A stretch of DNA of 64,000 nt from Leptotrichia sp. oral taxon 218. GTDB taxonomy: Bacteria; Fusobacteriota; Fusobacteriia; Fusobacteriales; Leptotrichiaceae. How positions within the stretch are numbered: position 1 is the stretch's first letter; each line of letters opens with the position of its first letter. The notes beneath the pieces were generated by a model, which saw nothing but the letters and a program-made list of their open reading frames with translations, searched no databases and had not been told where the DNA came from. Below, in pieces: positions 1-12,139 of this stretch. Where the stretch lies: positions 1 through 64,000 of the forward strand of contig NZ_CP072377.1 in the NCBI RefSeq assembly GCF_018128225.1. The letters are read 5' to 3'. The position numbers and the translations under genes are program-made.

Positions 1-9
1 AAAAAAGTG

Positions 10-38
10 TTGACAACAAAAATTTTTTTTGATATAAT
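10..38 (+). promoter_or_regulatory. rRNA operon promoter
   Basis: A perfect -35 box TTGACA (10-15) and a perfect -10 box TATAAT (33-38) are separated by 17 bp. The promoter lies about 150 bp upstream of the 16S gene, as expected for a strong stable-RNA promoter. Further tandem promoters could lie before the window start. Confidence 0.85.
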
Positions 39-185
39 ATATTTCGTCGATAAGAAAAGAGTCGACACCAAGAACAATGAAAAAAGAAGAAGAAAAGTAG
101 TGTGATAGATAAAAAGCAAGTCAAGATTTAGCAATAAATCTCGTCAATGAATAAAAGGTGAAAAAAAGATATAGAAATATATTAT

Positions 186-1696
<1,511 letters not shown>

Positions 1697-1736
1697 CTAA
1701 GGAGAGTTTTTCTTACACTTCTTCTTCTTTAGTTTT

Positions 1737-1813
<77 letters not shown>

Positions 1814-1822
1814 TTCTTGTTT

Positions 1823-1898
1823 GGGGATATAGCTCAGTTGGGAGAGCGCTGCCCTTGCAAGGCAGAGGTCAGCGGTTCGAACCCGCTTATCTCCACCA
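1823..1898 (+). tRNA. tRNA-Ala (TGC)
   Basis: This 76-nt tRNA has an encoded CCA. The anticodon loop CTTGCAA gives TGC, and the GGGGATA acceptor strand pairs with TATCTCC, allowing one wobble. It is the second spacer tRNA, 9 bp after tRNA-Ile. Confidence 0.96.
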
Positions 1899-1903
1899 AT
1901 TTT

Positions 1904-1939
1904 AAGGACAATGGGAAATGAATAGTAGGTAAAAGATTA
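1904..1939 (+). other. 5' arm of the 23S rRNA processing stem
   Basis: The tract AAGGACAATGGGAAATGAAT and the following TAGTAGGTAAAAGATT are nearly complementary to positions 4869-4908 downstream of the 23S gene (AATCTTTTACTTGCCTACT and onward). Together they form the long double-stranded stalk that RNase III-type enzymes cut to release pre-23S rRNA. Confidence 0.7.
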
Positions 1940-1966
1940 CAACAAAATAGATTATTCTGTTAATAA

Positions 1967-4869
<2,903 letters not shown>

Positions 4870-4923
4870 ATCTTTTACTTGCCTACTATTTATTTCTCAT
4901 TGTCTTTTGACATTTAATTACTT

Positions 4924-5037
4924 GTTTGGTGACCATTGCAGCAGGGATACACCCGGTTACATCTCGAACCCGGAAGTTAAGTCTGCTTACGCCTACGATA
5001 CTTAGTCCGTACTAGGGAAAATAGGTAGTCGCCAAAC
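4924..5037 (+). rRNA. rrf: 5S ribosomal RNA
   Basis: This 114-nt RNA is closed by GTTTGGTG (4924-4931) pairing with CGCCAAAC (5030-5037). The conserved loop A/B/C tract near CCCGGTTACATCTCGAACCCG is at 4952-4972. It directly follows the 23S gene. Confidence 0.93.
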
Positions 5038-5049
5038 TTTTTCTTTTGC

Positions 5050-5126
5050 GTCTCCGTAGCTCAGCTGGTTAGAGCATCTGACTGTTAATCAGAGGGTCGT
5101 TGGTTCGAGTCCAACCGGGGACGCCA
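5050..5126 (+). tRNA. tRNA-Asn (GTT)
   Basis: This 77-nt tRNA includes an encoded CCA. The anticodon loop CTGTTAA gives GTT. The acceptor strands GTCTCCG and CGGGGAC pair with one G-T wobble. It is the last gene of the rRNA transcript, 12 bp after 5S. Confidence 0.95.
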
Positions 5127-5192
5127 TTTTTTTGTATTAAAAAATTCCAATCCTATATTTCTTAGAATTGGTAGTGTGTGAAATAAAAAATT

Positions 5193-5879
5193 TTATTTAA
5201 AAACTTCTCCAGCTTCTTTGTACCATAAAACTAAATCTAATTCGTCCATGTCTATTTTGCAAAATTTTGAATAATTTCTCATTTTTTCTTCTATTTCATA
5301 ATATTTTTTTTCAGTAATTGTTTTTGGAATATTGTCAATGATATTTAGTTCTTTCAAATTTCTCAATATATGTCTATCTAAAATTGCTATATTTTCTCCA
5401 AAACCAAGATTTCTTAAGACATGGCTCGCTTCTTTTAATCCCATTCCCTTTATATTTTTTAAAATCCATTTTCTTTTTTCCAAAGTATCACCAATTTCAG
5501 ATAATATTTTTTTCGGTTGAAGTTTTTTATTTTTTGTCATTAAATTTCTCAGTTCTATTAAATATTTTGATTTATTGTTTTTGAATCTTACAATATTTAA
5601 GTATTCTACTATTTCTGATGAACTTCCAGTATATAAAAGATTGTTTTCAACTAAAGTTGTGATTGCACTCCAAGCATTTTTTGCTTTGGATTGTGGGGTT
5701 AAGATACAAAATGCTATTTCTGCAAAAATTTCTTTTTCTGACTTGTTCCACGCTTTTTTGTAGCCTTTAATAGCTTTTTTTATTTCTGGTTTAATAATTT
5801 TATAAATTTTTAAAATTTCTTCGTTTTTTTCTTTGTTTATTGAGTTTTCTAAATTGTTTAAATTGTTATTATTTTTCAA
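5193..5879 (-). CDS. ogg: Ogg2-type 8-oxoguanine DNA glycosylase/AP lyase
   Basis: This 228-aa protein belongs to the HhH-GPD superfamily and most resembles the short archaeal/Thermotoga-type N-glycosylase/DNA lyase (Ogg2). Visible marks are the helix-1 motif ILTPQSKAKNAW (59-70), the helix-hairpin-helix KGMGLKEASHVLRN (144-157) with the expected Schiff-base Lys149, and the catalytic Asp168 in ILDRHIL. No Fe-S cysteines of the Nth/MutY type are present. It would excise oxidised guanine and nick the abasic site. It is convergent with the rRNA operon and is followed upstream by an esterase gene 15 bp away, so the two may be co-transcribed. Confidence 0.85.
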   Translation of the reverse strand: MKNNNNLNNLENSINKEKNEEILKIYKIIKPEIKKAIKGYKKAWNKSEKEIFAEIAFCILTPQSKAKNAWSAITTLVENNLLYTGSSSEIVEYLNIVRFKNNKSKYLIELRNLMTKNKKLQPKKILSEIGDTLEKRKWILKNIKGMGLKEASHVLRNLGFGENIAILDRHILRNLKELNIIDNIPKTITEKKYYEIEEKMRNYSKFCKIDMDELDLVLWYKEAGEVFK

Positions 5880-5894
5880 ATTTCCTCCTAAAAT

Positions 5895-6773
5895 TTATGA
5901 ATTTAGATAAAAATTACATATTTCATCAATCGTTACTTTTGTTTCTTTTAGTGGTGCTAAAATCCAGTCGTGACATAAATTTTTTCCAATTTTTGTCTTT
6001 ACTTTTGTGCCATTTGAAGTTTTTAGCAATTTTTCTAATTTTAAGCAATCAGGGTATAAAATTTCATTTGTTCCAAAAATTAAAAAAATTTCTTTTAAAT
6101 TGTCCATATTTCCGTATATTGGGGAAATTAGAGGATTTTGAGTATCCAAACTTCCTGCAAATTGCTTTCCTGTCGCTATTAATCCATTTAATGGCAAAAG
6201 TGGGTCTTTTTTTTCAAAATCTTTGATTTTACTATTTGACATGGAAACATCGACCCAAGGGGACATTAAAACAGTTTTTTTGGGAAAAGGGACATCGTTT
6301 ATATTTTTTAATTGTTGCAAAAAAGAGAGCGCTAATCCTCCGCCAGAAGAATCGCCGAATAAAAAAAAGTCATCATCTTTGTATTTTAAAGTGATTTTTT
6401 TATATGTTTTTATTAAAATTTCATGCGCTTTTTGAATATCGTTTTCAGGTGCAAGAGGGTAGTCGATGAATGTGACTTTTAAATTATATTTTTTTGCCAT
6501 TGTTTCAATTATAGTTTTATGTCCTTTAACGGCTTTCATAACATATGCTCCGCCGTGTAAAAATATAATATGTTTATTTTTTGAATTATTTTTAAAAATT
6601 GTTAGCATTTGAAATCCATCTATAAATTGTTCTTCTATATTTAGAGAATTATCAAAAAATTTTTTATTTAAAAAATCAGTGTCTCTTCTTGGATTTAAAA
6701 AATCTTTTTCTTTATATTTTTTTATATTTACTAATTTTGCAACAGGGACTGCAATATTTGATAATATGCTCAT
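5895..6773 (-). CDS. alpha/beta hydrolase, HSL-family esterase
   Basis: This 292-aa hydrolase is of the hormone-sensitive-lipase (family IV) type. The oxyanion-hole motif HGGAY is at 73-77, and the nucleophile motif GDSSGGG at 140-146 carries the catalytic Ser142. A probable catalytic Asp242 lies in YPDC and His268 in NLCHDW. No signal peptide is evident, so it is probably cytoplasmic. The substrate cannot be told from the sequence, beyond short-chain carboxyl esters. A Shine-Dalgarno-like AAGGATTTT precedes the ATG. It is followed 15 bp later by the ogg gene on the same strand. Confidence 0.85.
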   Translation of the reverse strand: MSILSNIAVPVAKLVNIKKYKEKDFLNPRRDTDFLNKKFFDNSLNIEEQFIDGFQMLTIFKNNSKNKHIIFLHGGAYVMKAVKGHKTIIETMAKKYNLKVTFIDYPLAPENDIQKAHEILIKTYKKITLKYKDDDFFLFGDSSGGGLALSFLQQLKNINDVPFPKKTVLMSPWVDVSMSNSKIKDFEKKDPLLPLNGLIATGKQFAGSLDTQNPLISPIYGNMDNLKEIFLIFGTNEILYPDCLKLEKLLKTSNGTKVKTKIGKNLCHDWILAPLKETKVTIDEICNFYLNS

Positions 6774-6894
6774 TTATAATTTATTAAAAATCCTTTCTTA
6801 AAATATAAGTATAGTAATAATTGTATTTATTATAACATTTTTGTAAGTTTATTTGTACTAAAAATATTATTTTTATTTTTCTAAAATTTGACAC

Positions 6895-6923
6895 TTTAAA
6901 AACTTAAAAAAGTTTGGTAAAAT
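6895..6923 (+). promoter_or_regulatory. probable promoter of the DeoR-type regulator
   Basis: A -35-like TTTAAA (6895-6900) and a -10 TAAAAT (6918-6923) are separated by 17 bp, with TGG before the -10 resembling an extended -10. The pair lies about 55 bp before the ATG of the regulator at 6977. Confidence 0.4.
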
Positions 6924-6976
6924 AGTAATATATAGTTTTACAAGGGATTTAAATAAAAAAAGAAGGTGTTTTTAGG

Positions 6977-7735
6977 ATGCTAAGCAAAAATAAGAGATTG
7001 GAAGCAATAACGAAAATAGTTGAAGAGAAAGGAACTGTGAGAGTTTCGGATATAGTGGAGTGCTTGAATGTTTCTGATATGACGGTTAGACGAGATTTTA
7101 CAGAATTGGAAGAGATTGGGGTGCTAAAGCGAACGCATGGTGGCGCTAAAAGTAATAATGTTTCTCAATATAAGGAGTTATCGCATGAAGATAAATATAT
7201 TTTAAATATGGAAAAAAAGAGAGAAATAGCTCTAAAAGCTGTAAAACTTATAGAAGAAGGAGATACAATCTTTCTTGGTCCAGGGACAACAATTGAATTG
7301 TTGGCAAAAGAAATTAACTTTAAGTCACTTAGAGTTTTGACAAATTGTTTACCTATTTTTGAAATTTTGTCTGAGAAAAAAAGTGAAACTTTTAGCGTGT
7401 TTCTTGTTGGAGGAGAATTTAGAAAAATAACGAGGTCATTTGTGGGAGAAATAGCGAATACAATTTTAAAAAATATAAATTTTAATAAAATATTTTTTAG
7501 CTGCAATGCGATAAAAGAAAATGATATTATGACTTCTACATTTGAGGAAAGTTATACACAAGAAATAGCTTTGAGTAATTCAGAAGAAAAATATTTACTC
7601 ACAGATGATTCAAAATTTGAAAAAATAGATTTTATAAATTTTTACACACTGGATAAATTAACAGGAATTGTGATAAATAATACTGAAAAAGAAATATTAA
7701 ATAAAATTGAAAAATATGTAAATCTAATTATTTAA
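6977..7735 (+). CDS. lacR: DeoR/GlpR-family transcriptional regulator, probable lactose operon repressor
   Basis: This 252-aa protein has an N-terminal DeoR winged helix (VRVSDIVECLNVSDMTVRRD, about 20-39) followed by the family signature ELEEIGVLKRTHGGA. The DeoR C-terminal sugar-phosphate sensor domain (DeoRC) fills the rest, including FLGPGTTIELLAKEI. It sits immediately upstream of, and codirectional with, the tagatose-6-phosphate lac genes. In streptococci and staphylococci LacR occupies this position and responds to tagatose-6-P, and I infer that role here. The RBS AGAAGGTG precedes the ATG. Confidence 0.82.
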   Translation: MLSKNKRLEAITKIVEEKGTVRVSDIVECLNVSDMTVRRDFTELEEIGVLKRTHGGAKSNNVSQYKELSHEDKYILNMEKKREIALKAVKLIEEGDTIFLGPGTTIELLAKEINFKSLRVLTNCLPIFEILSEKKSETFSVFLVGGEFRKITRSFVGEIANTILKNINFNKIFFSCNAIKENDIMTSTFEESYTQEIALSNSEEKYLLTDDSKFEKIDFINFYTLDKLTGIVINNTEKEILNKIEKYVNLII

Positions 7736-7761
7736 AAAAAGTAAAAAAAAAATATATTATT

Positions 7762-7800
7762 GTACCAAAAAACTTAAGAGTTTGGAGGTGCTTTTTTTTT
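7762..7800 (+). terminator. terminator after lacR
   Basis: GTACC...AAAAAAC (7762-7773) pairs imperfectly with GTTTGGAGGTGC (7780-7791) and is followed by nine T residues. This is a Rho-independent terminator separating lacR from the lac operon promoter region. Confidence 0.65.
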
Positions 7801-7861
7801 ATCAAATTTTAAATTCAAATCGTCAAGTCAAAAATTTTTTTATAATTTAAATTATAATTAT

Positions 7862-8000
7862 ATTTTGTTTACCAAAAATAAAATTTGAAAAAATAAATAA
7901 AAAAATAAGTATTAAAAATTTTGTTTACTAAACAAACAAACAATTTTATGTTTAATATTCAAACAAAAACTATTGTTTTTTGTTTTTTTTGAGGTATACT
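7862..8000 (+). promoter_or_regulatory. lac operon promoter and candidate operator repeats
   Basis: The 313-bp gap between lacR and lacA holds a -35-like TTGTTT (7973-7978), a 16-bp spacer and -10 TATACT (7995-8000). Upstream are repeated TTTGTTTAC motifs (near 7866 and 7921), the palindrome GTTTACTAAAC (7923-7933) and the near-palindrome TGTTTAATATTCAAACA (7949-7965). These resemble operators for a DeoR-type repressor or a CcpA-like factor. The assignment is inference from position and symmetry. Confidence 0.5.
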
Positions 8001-8048
8001 CTTAACAGAAAAAGTAAAAAGAATATTAAAATAAAGGAGATGACCGTG

Positions 8049-8474
8049 ATGAAAGTAATATTAGGTGCTGATACGGACGGCAAAAGTTTAAAAGATTATA
8101 TCAAAAATTATCTTTTAGAAAATGGGTATGATGTAATTGATAAATCAGAAGATAAAGATTTTGTAGATACAACTTATGCAGTAGCAAAAGAAGTTTTATC
8201 AGATGATGATAATTTAGGAATTGTGTTTGATGCATATGGTGCAGGAAGTTTTATGGTTGCTACAAAAATAAAAGGAATGATAGCAGCAGAAGTTTCTGAT
8301 GAAAGATCAGCATATATGACTAGAAGACATAACAACTCTAGAATTATTACAATAGGTTCTGAAATTGTTGGAAAAGGACTTGCTAAAAATATCGTAAAAG
8401 ATTTTTTAAGTGCTCCTTATGATGGTGGAAGACATCAAATTAGAGTAGATATGGTGAACTACTCCCGCTTTTAG
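8049..8474 (+). CDS. lacA: galactose-6-phosphate isomerase subunit LacA, 3' end altered by IS insertion
   Basis: LacA and LacB together isomerise galactose-6-P to tagatose-6-P. The protein (141 aa from the ATG at 8049, RBS AAAGGAG 9 bp upstream) matches LacA throughout: [37 protein letters not shown] and [15 protein letters not shown]. The C-terminus reads [16 protein letters not shown]. The last residues are encoded by the IS605-type element that begins at 8454. Joining 8453 to 10199 across the element gives GTT AAA TAA, so the original end was probably ...VDMVK. The core is intact and the enzyme is probably still active. Confidence 0.88.
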   Translation: MKVILGADTDGKSLKDYIKNYLLENGYDVIDKSEDKDFVDTTYAVAKEVLSDDDNLGIVFDAYGAGSFMVATKIKGMIAAEVSDERSAYMTRRHNNSRIITIGSEIVGKGLAKNIVKDFLSAPYDGGRHQIRVDMVNYSRF

Positions 8475-8566
8475 AAGCGGGAGCTTCTTGGGAAGTATCT
8501 GCTTCTGTTAGCCAAATATATTTACCAAGCTCTTCGGACAGTCCCTGCCCTGTTTTTTTTATTTCC
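8454..8566 (-). ncRNA. predicted omega-RNA (reRNA) of the IS605 TnpB
   Basis: The stretch between the tnpB stop and the element end is much less AT-rich than its surroundings and folds well. GAGCTTGG pairs with CCAAGAAGCTC, and the terminal CTCCCGCTT/AAGCGGGAG hairpin follows. TnpB guide RNAs are known to come from exactly this right-end region, with the guide supplied by flanking DNA. Here that flank is lacA antisense sequence starting CATATCTACTC. No transcript data are available. The RNA probably extends into the 3' part of tnpB. Confidence 0.55.
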
Positions 8567-9664
8567 CTAATATTCCAACATCAATTTTCCAATGTTTTTT
8601 ATATTCAATGCCGCATTGTAATCTCTATCAATTTCAATCCCACAGCACTCACATTTATAACTTCTTTCTGATAATTTCAGTTCCTCTTTAACATTTCCAC
8701 ATTTACTACAAGTTTTCGACGATGGAAACCACTTATCTATTTTCAAAAATTGTTTTCCTAAAAACATCAACTTATACTCAAGCATTCTCAAAAACATTCC
8801 CCATCCATTATCTCCTACACTTTTTCCAAAATTTAATGCCTGACTCATCCCTTTCATATTCAAATCCTCAACAACCACAGCATTATAATCTTCAGACAAT
8901 TTTTTCGATAATTTATGCAAAAAATCTCTTCGGCAATTTTTGATATACTCATGCAATTTTGATATTTTCGCTTTTTGCTTATACCAATTTTTAGAAAATT
9001 TAACTTTTCTTGATAATGATTTTTGTAATTTTTTCAATTTTTTCTCCAACATCCTAAAATATCTTGGATAATCAGCTCTTTGGTTTTCAGAGCTGACAAA
9101 TAATTCAGACATTGAAAAATCAAGTCCAATTATTTTATCATTACTTGGCACTTTTTGAATTTCTTTTTCAAATTCTGTCAAGATGGAAACATAGTAATTT
9201 CCATTACTGTTTGTTAGTGTTACCGACTTTATTCTATAATTCTTTGGTATTTCTCTATGATATTTTAATTTTATTCTTTTCAATTTTGGCAAGACCAAAT
9301 ATTTATTTTCCTCAATTCGTATCGAATTATTCACGCAATTTGTCGTATAACTTTTAACACTATTCTTTTTAGATTTGAATCTTGGAAATTTTGCCCTCTT
9401 TTGAAAGAAATTCGTAAACGATCGTTTTACATTCAATTGAGCATTTGAAAGTGCTAGACTGTCTACTTCTTTTAGAAATTGATTTTCACTTTTCAAACTG
9501 GCAGGTGTAATCATTTTATTTTTTCCAGTTTCTTCATAAAATTTATTCGCAGCATACAAAATCGTATTGTAAACAAAACGAACACATCCAAAAGTCTTGT
9601 TTATCAACAATTCTTGATCTTTATTTGGATAAATCCTATATTTGAATGCTAAATTATATTTCAT
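8567..9664 (-). CDS. tnpB: TnpB RNA-guided endonuclease (IS605 OrfB)
   Basis: This 365-aa TnpB looks catalytically intact. The RuvC acidic residues are Asp182 (IIGLDFS), Glu266 (VVVEDLNMKG) and Asp348 (DRDYNAALNI). The zinc-finger cysteine pairs are Cys319/Cys322 (CSKCG) and Cys338/Cys341 (CECC). TnpB proteins use an omega-RNA to cut DNA next to a TAM matching the transposon target site, which favours retention of the element. The gene starts 4 bp after the tnpA stop, and its RBS AAGGAGG lies inside the tnpA 3' end, so the two are translationally coupled. Confidence 0.92.
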   Translation of the reverse strand: MKYNLAFKYRIYPNKDQELLINKTFGCVRFVYNTILYAANKFYEETGKNKMITPASLKSENQFLKEVDSLALSNAQLNVKRSFTNFFQKRAKFPRFKSKKNSVKSYTTNCVNNSIRIEENKYLVLPKLKRIKLKYHREIPKNYRIKSVTLTNSNGNYYVSILTEFEKEIQKVPSNDKIIGLDFSMSELFVSSENQRADYPRYFRMLEKKLKKLQKSLSRKVKFSKNWYKQKAKISKLHEYIKNCRRDFLHKLSKKLSEDYNAVVVEDLNMKGMSQALNFGKSVGDNGWGMFLRMLEYKLMFLGKQFLKIDKWFPSSKTCSKCGNVKEELKLSERSYKCECCGIEIDRDYNAALNIKNIGKLMLEY

Positions 9665-9668
9665 GAAA

Positions 9669-10067
9669 TTACACCTCCTTTTGATTTTGAATATATTTTT
9701 TAATTATCTCTAACGGTGCACCTCCAACACTTACAACTAAATAACTTCTACTCCAAAAATATTCTTTCCACAATCTTCCCCTTATTTCAGGAAATTCTTT
9801 TTTTATCAACCTGCTGGAAGCACTTTTATAAGTATTTACAAACTTAGAAAGTTCAGTATTAGGCATAGCATTAATCAACATATGAATATGATCAACATCA
9901 TGTTCCCATTCTTTAAGAACAATGTTATACTTCGGACATATTTTTTTAAAAATCTCTTTCAATCTATTAGAAATTTCATCATCAATGACTTCTCTTCGAT
10001 ATTTTATACAAAAAATCATATGATAATTTATATCAAATACTGAATGATAATTACTATTATATGGCAT
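9669..10067 (-). CDS. tnpA: TnpA, Y1 HUH single-strand transposase (IS200/IS605)
   Basis: This 132-aa transposase has the HUH metal-binding motif His60-Ile-His62 in DHIHMLI and the nucleophilic Tyr125 in YIQNQ. It cuts and joins single-stranded transposon ends at the subterminal hairpins. The length is normal for the family (about 130-155 aa). It is the only tnpA seen in the window, and the IStrons and the small element at 18014 lack one, so it is a candidate trans-acting helper. Confidence 0.93.
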   Translation of the reverse strand: MPYNSNYHSVFDINYHMIFCIKYRREVIDDEISNRLKEIFKKICPKYNIVLKEWEHDVDHIHMLINAMPNTELSKFVNTYKSASSRLIKKEFPEIRGRLWKEYFWSRSYLVVSVGGAPLEIIKKYIQNQKEV

Positions 10068-10274
10068 TATTATTACCTACTTTTATATTATTTCACTGAA
10101 TAAATTATATCATAAATATATCCTTTTTTCAATTTTTTTTTACAAAAAAAGCAATTCATCTCCCGCTTGTAGAAGCCGGAGACTTCTTGCTATCTTTTGT
10201 TAAATAAAATGTGTTAGTTTATTTAATTTAAAAATAATAAAAAATAGAAAATTAAAAAAGGATGGTAAAAAAAT

Positions 10275-10790
10275 ATGAAAATTGCAATTGGATGTGATCA
10301 CATAGTAACCGATGTGAAAATGGCATTATCGGATTTTTTGAAATCAAAAGGTTATGAAGTTTTAGATTGTGGAACTTATGATTTTACAAGAACACATTAT
10401 CCAATTTATGGTAGAAGAGTTGGAGAAGCTGTAGTAAATGGAAAAGCTGACTTAGGTGTTTGCATTTGTGGAACAGGAGTTGGAATTAATAATAGCGTAA
10501 ATAAAGTTCCAGGAATTCGTTCAGCTCTAGTAAGAGATATGACTTCAGCACTTTATGCAAAAGAACATTTAAATGCAAATGTAATTGGATTTGGTGGTGC
10601 AATAACTGGGAAATTGTTGTTATTTGATATTGTAGAAGCCTTTATAAAAGCAGAGTATAAAAAGACTGAAGAAAGTGAAAAATTAATTGCAAAAATTAAA
10701 GCAATAGAAACTGTGAATCCTAATCAAGAAAATGATGACTTTTTTGATGAATTTTTGGAAAAATGGGACAGAGGAGAATACAAAGACTAG
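10275..10790 (+). CDS. lacB: galactose-6-phosphate isomerase subunit LacB
   Basis: This 171-aa protein matches LacB along its length: [20 protein letters not shown], the active-site loop [17 protein letters not shown], and [20 protein letters not shown]. It belongs to the RpiB/LacAB isomerase family and pairs with LacA. The RBS AAAAAGGATGG lies about 10 bp upstream. It was originally about 70 bp downstream of lacA and is now separated by the 1.7-kb IS element, which could affect co-transcription. Confidence 0.93.
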   Translation: MKIAIGCDHIVTDVKMALSDFLKSKGYEVLDCGTYDFTRTHYPIYGRRVGEAVVNGKADLGVCICGTGVGINNSVNKVPGIRSALVRDMTSALYAKEHLNANVIGFGGAITGKLLLFDIVEAFIKAEYKKTEESEKLIAKIKAIETVNPNQENDDFFDEFLEKWDRGEYKD

Positions 10791-10829
10791 AAAAATTTAA
10801 TTTTTAAATTTTTTGATTATATAATGAAA

Positions 10830-10892
10830 TTTAAAATCGAACTTAAAATTTAACCTGTTTATATTCTTTTCTTTCTTAAGTTCGATTTTAAA
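10830..10892 (+). repeat. 17-bp perfect inverted repeat in the lacB-lacC gap
   Basis: TTTAAAATCGAACTTAA (10830-10846) is exactly complementary to TTAAGTTCGATTTTAAA (10876-10892), with a 29-base loop. There is no T-run after it, and it ends just before the lacC RBS AAAGGAG, so it is more likely an mRNA stability or processing element than a terminator. Confidence 0.7.
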
Positions 10893-10909
10893 GAAAGGAG
10901 TTAGTTAAA

Positions 10910-11848
10910 ATGATTTTAACGGTGACAATGAATCCCTCTGTTGACATTTCATATCCTTTGGAAGAATTTAATTTAGATACTGTAAATAGAGTAGCTAAGG
11001 TTAGTAAAACTCCTGGTGGAAAAGGCTTAAATGTTACAAGAGTATTAAAACAATTAGATGATGAAGTTGTTGCAACTGGACTTATAGGTGGTGCTTTAGG
11101 AACAGATATTCAAAAGAAATTATCAAAAAAAGGAATAAAAAATGATTTTTTTGAAATTTCAGGAGAAACTAGAAATTGCATTGCAATTTTACATGAAGGA
11201 AATCAAACTGAAATATTAGAAAAAGGACCAATTATAACAAAATCTGAAAGTGAAAATTTTTTAAAACACTTCGAAGAATTAGTAAAAAATGAAAATACTA
11301 AAATTATCGCTATTTCAGGAAGTTTACCAGATGGATTGGAAACTAATTATTATTCAAAAATGATTGGAATCTGTGAAAAATATGGGAAACCAGTTGTTTT
11401 AGACTGTTCAGGAAAAGCATTAGTAGAAGTTTTGGAAAATGAGCACAAACCAAAAGTGATAAAACCTAATACAGAAGAATTGTCACAATTAATTGGAAAA
11501 GATGTGTCTAAAAATCCAGATGAATTGAAAGAAGTTTTAAAAGATAAATTATTTGAAAATATTGAGTGGATAATTGTTTCACTTGGAGCAGATGGAGCTT
11601 TTGCGAAACATAATGATAAATTTTATAAAGTAAATGTGCCTGACATAGAAGTTGTAAATCCTGTAGGTTCAGGGGATTCGACAGTTGCAGGGATAACATC
11701 AGCAATTCATGAAAATGCAAATGATGAAGATTTATTAAGAAAAGCAAACGTTCTTGGAATGCTAAATGCAATGGAAAAATTAACAGGATTTGTAAATTTA
11801 GAAAGATATGAAGAATTGTTTGGAAAAATTGAAGTAGTTAATTTGTAA
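10910..11848 (+). CDS. lacC: tagatose-6-phosphate kinase LacC
   Basis: This 312-aa PfkB-family sugar kinase has N-terminal [15 protein letters not shown], substrate motif [16 protein letters not shown] (about 35-50) and the ATP/anion-hole motif [12 protein letters not shown] near 248-259 with the catalytic Asp. It phosphorylates tagatose-6-P to tagatose-1,6-bisphosphate. Family members also include FruK, and the position between lacB and lacD decides LacC. Confidence 0.92.
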   Translation: MILTVTMNPSVDISYPLEEFNLDTVNRVAKVSKTPGGKGLNVTRVLKQLDDEVVATGLIGGALGTDIQKKLSKKGIKNDFFEISGETRNCIAILHEGNQTEILEKGPIITKSESENFLKHFEELVKNENTKIIAISGSLPDGLETNYYSKMIGICEKYGKPVVLDCSGKALVEVLENEHKPKVIKPNTEELSQLIGKDVSKNPDELKEVLKDKLFENIEWIIVSLGADGAFAKHNDKFYKVNVPDIEVVNPVGSGDSTVAGITSAIHENANDEDLLRKANVLGMLNAMEKLTGFVNLERYEELFGKIEVVNL

Positions 11849-11969
11849 GAAAGATTTATTAAAGAAGTTTATATAGTGTAAGAATAAAATTTGAAATTTA
11901 TATCTAGATTTTTAATAATAGCTAAATACAGTATATTAATCATTTCCAACTTTCAGAATAGGTGGATAT

Positions 11970-11993
11970 GCTTGGATTCTCTCATAATCAAGC
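11970..11993 (+). other. hairpin in the 291-bp lacC-lacD gap
   Basis: The gap 11849-12139 has no convincing gene. GCTTGGATT (11970-11978) pairs with AATCAAGC (11986-11993), with one bulged G, inside a slightly GC-richer patch at about 11945-11995. The rest is AT-rich. It may hold a remnant or an RNA structure, and I cannot assign a function. Confidence 0.3.
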
Positions 11994-12139
11994 TAATAGT
12001 TTTAAAATTGATTTTGAATGCTGTAAAATAAATTAAATTTTATTATGACTATATTTTATTTTATATAATTTAAATAAAGTTAAGTACAAAATAAATCAGA
12101 AATTGATAAAGATAATAATATTTTTAGGAGGAAATAAGG

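Larger units (their letters stand above)
8454..10198 (-). mobile_element. IS605-type insertion sequence with tnpA, tnpB and omega-RNA end
   Basis: This 1,745-bp IS200/IS605-family element is inserted at the 3' end of lacA. Both genes read on the minus strand. The left end (near tnpA) has the imperfect palindrome CTCCGGCTTCTACAAGCGGGAG followed by ATGAATTGC. The right end (near tnpB) has a CTCCCGCTTCTAAAAGCGGGAG hairpin followed by TAGTTCAC. On the minus strand the left end abuts TTTAAC, the likely target and TAM-like motif, and there is no target duplication, as expected for single-strand transposition. The ends are inferred from how they restore the lacA frame. Confidence 0.85.

Noticed and set aside
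5148-5175. Terminator after the tRNA-Asn gene (CCAATCCTA/TAGAATTGG)
   Set aside because: The stem has an internal mismatch and no T-run follows, so I did not list it as a feature. The real end of the rRNA transcript is not clear from sequence alone.
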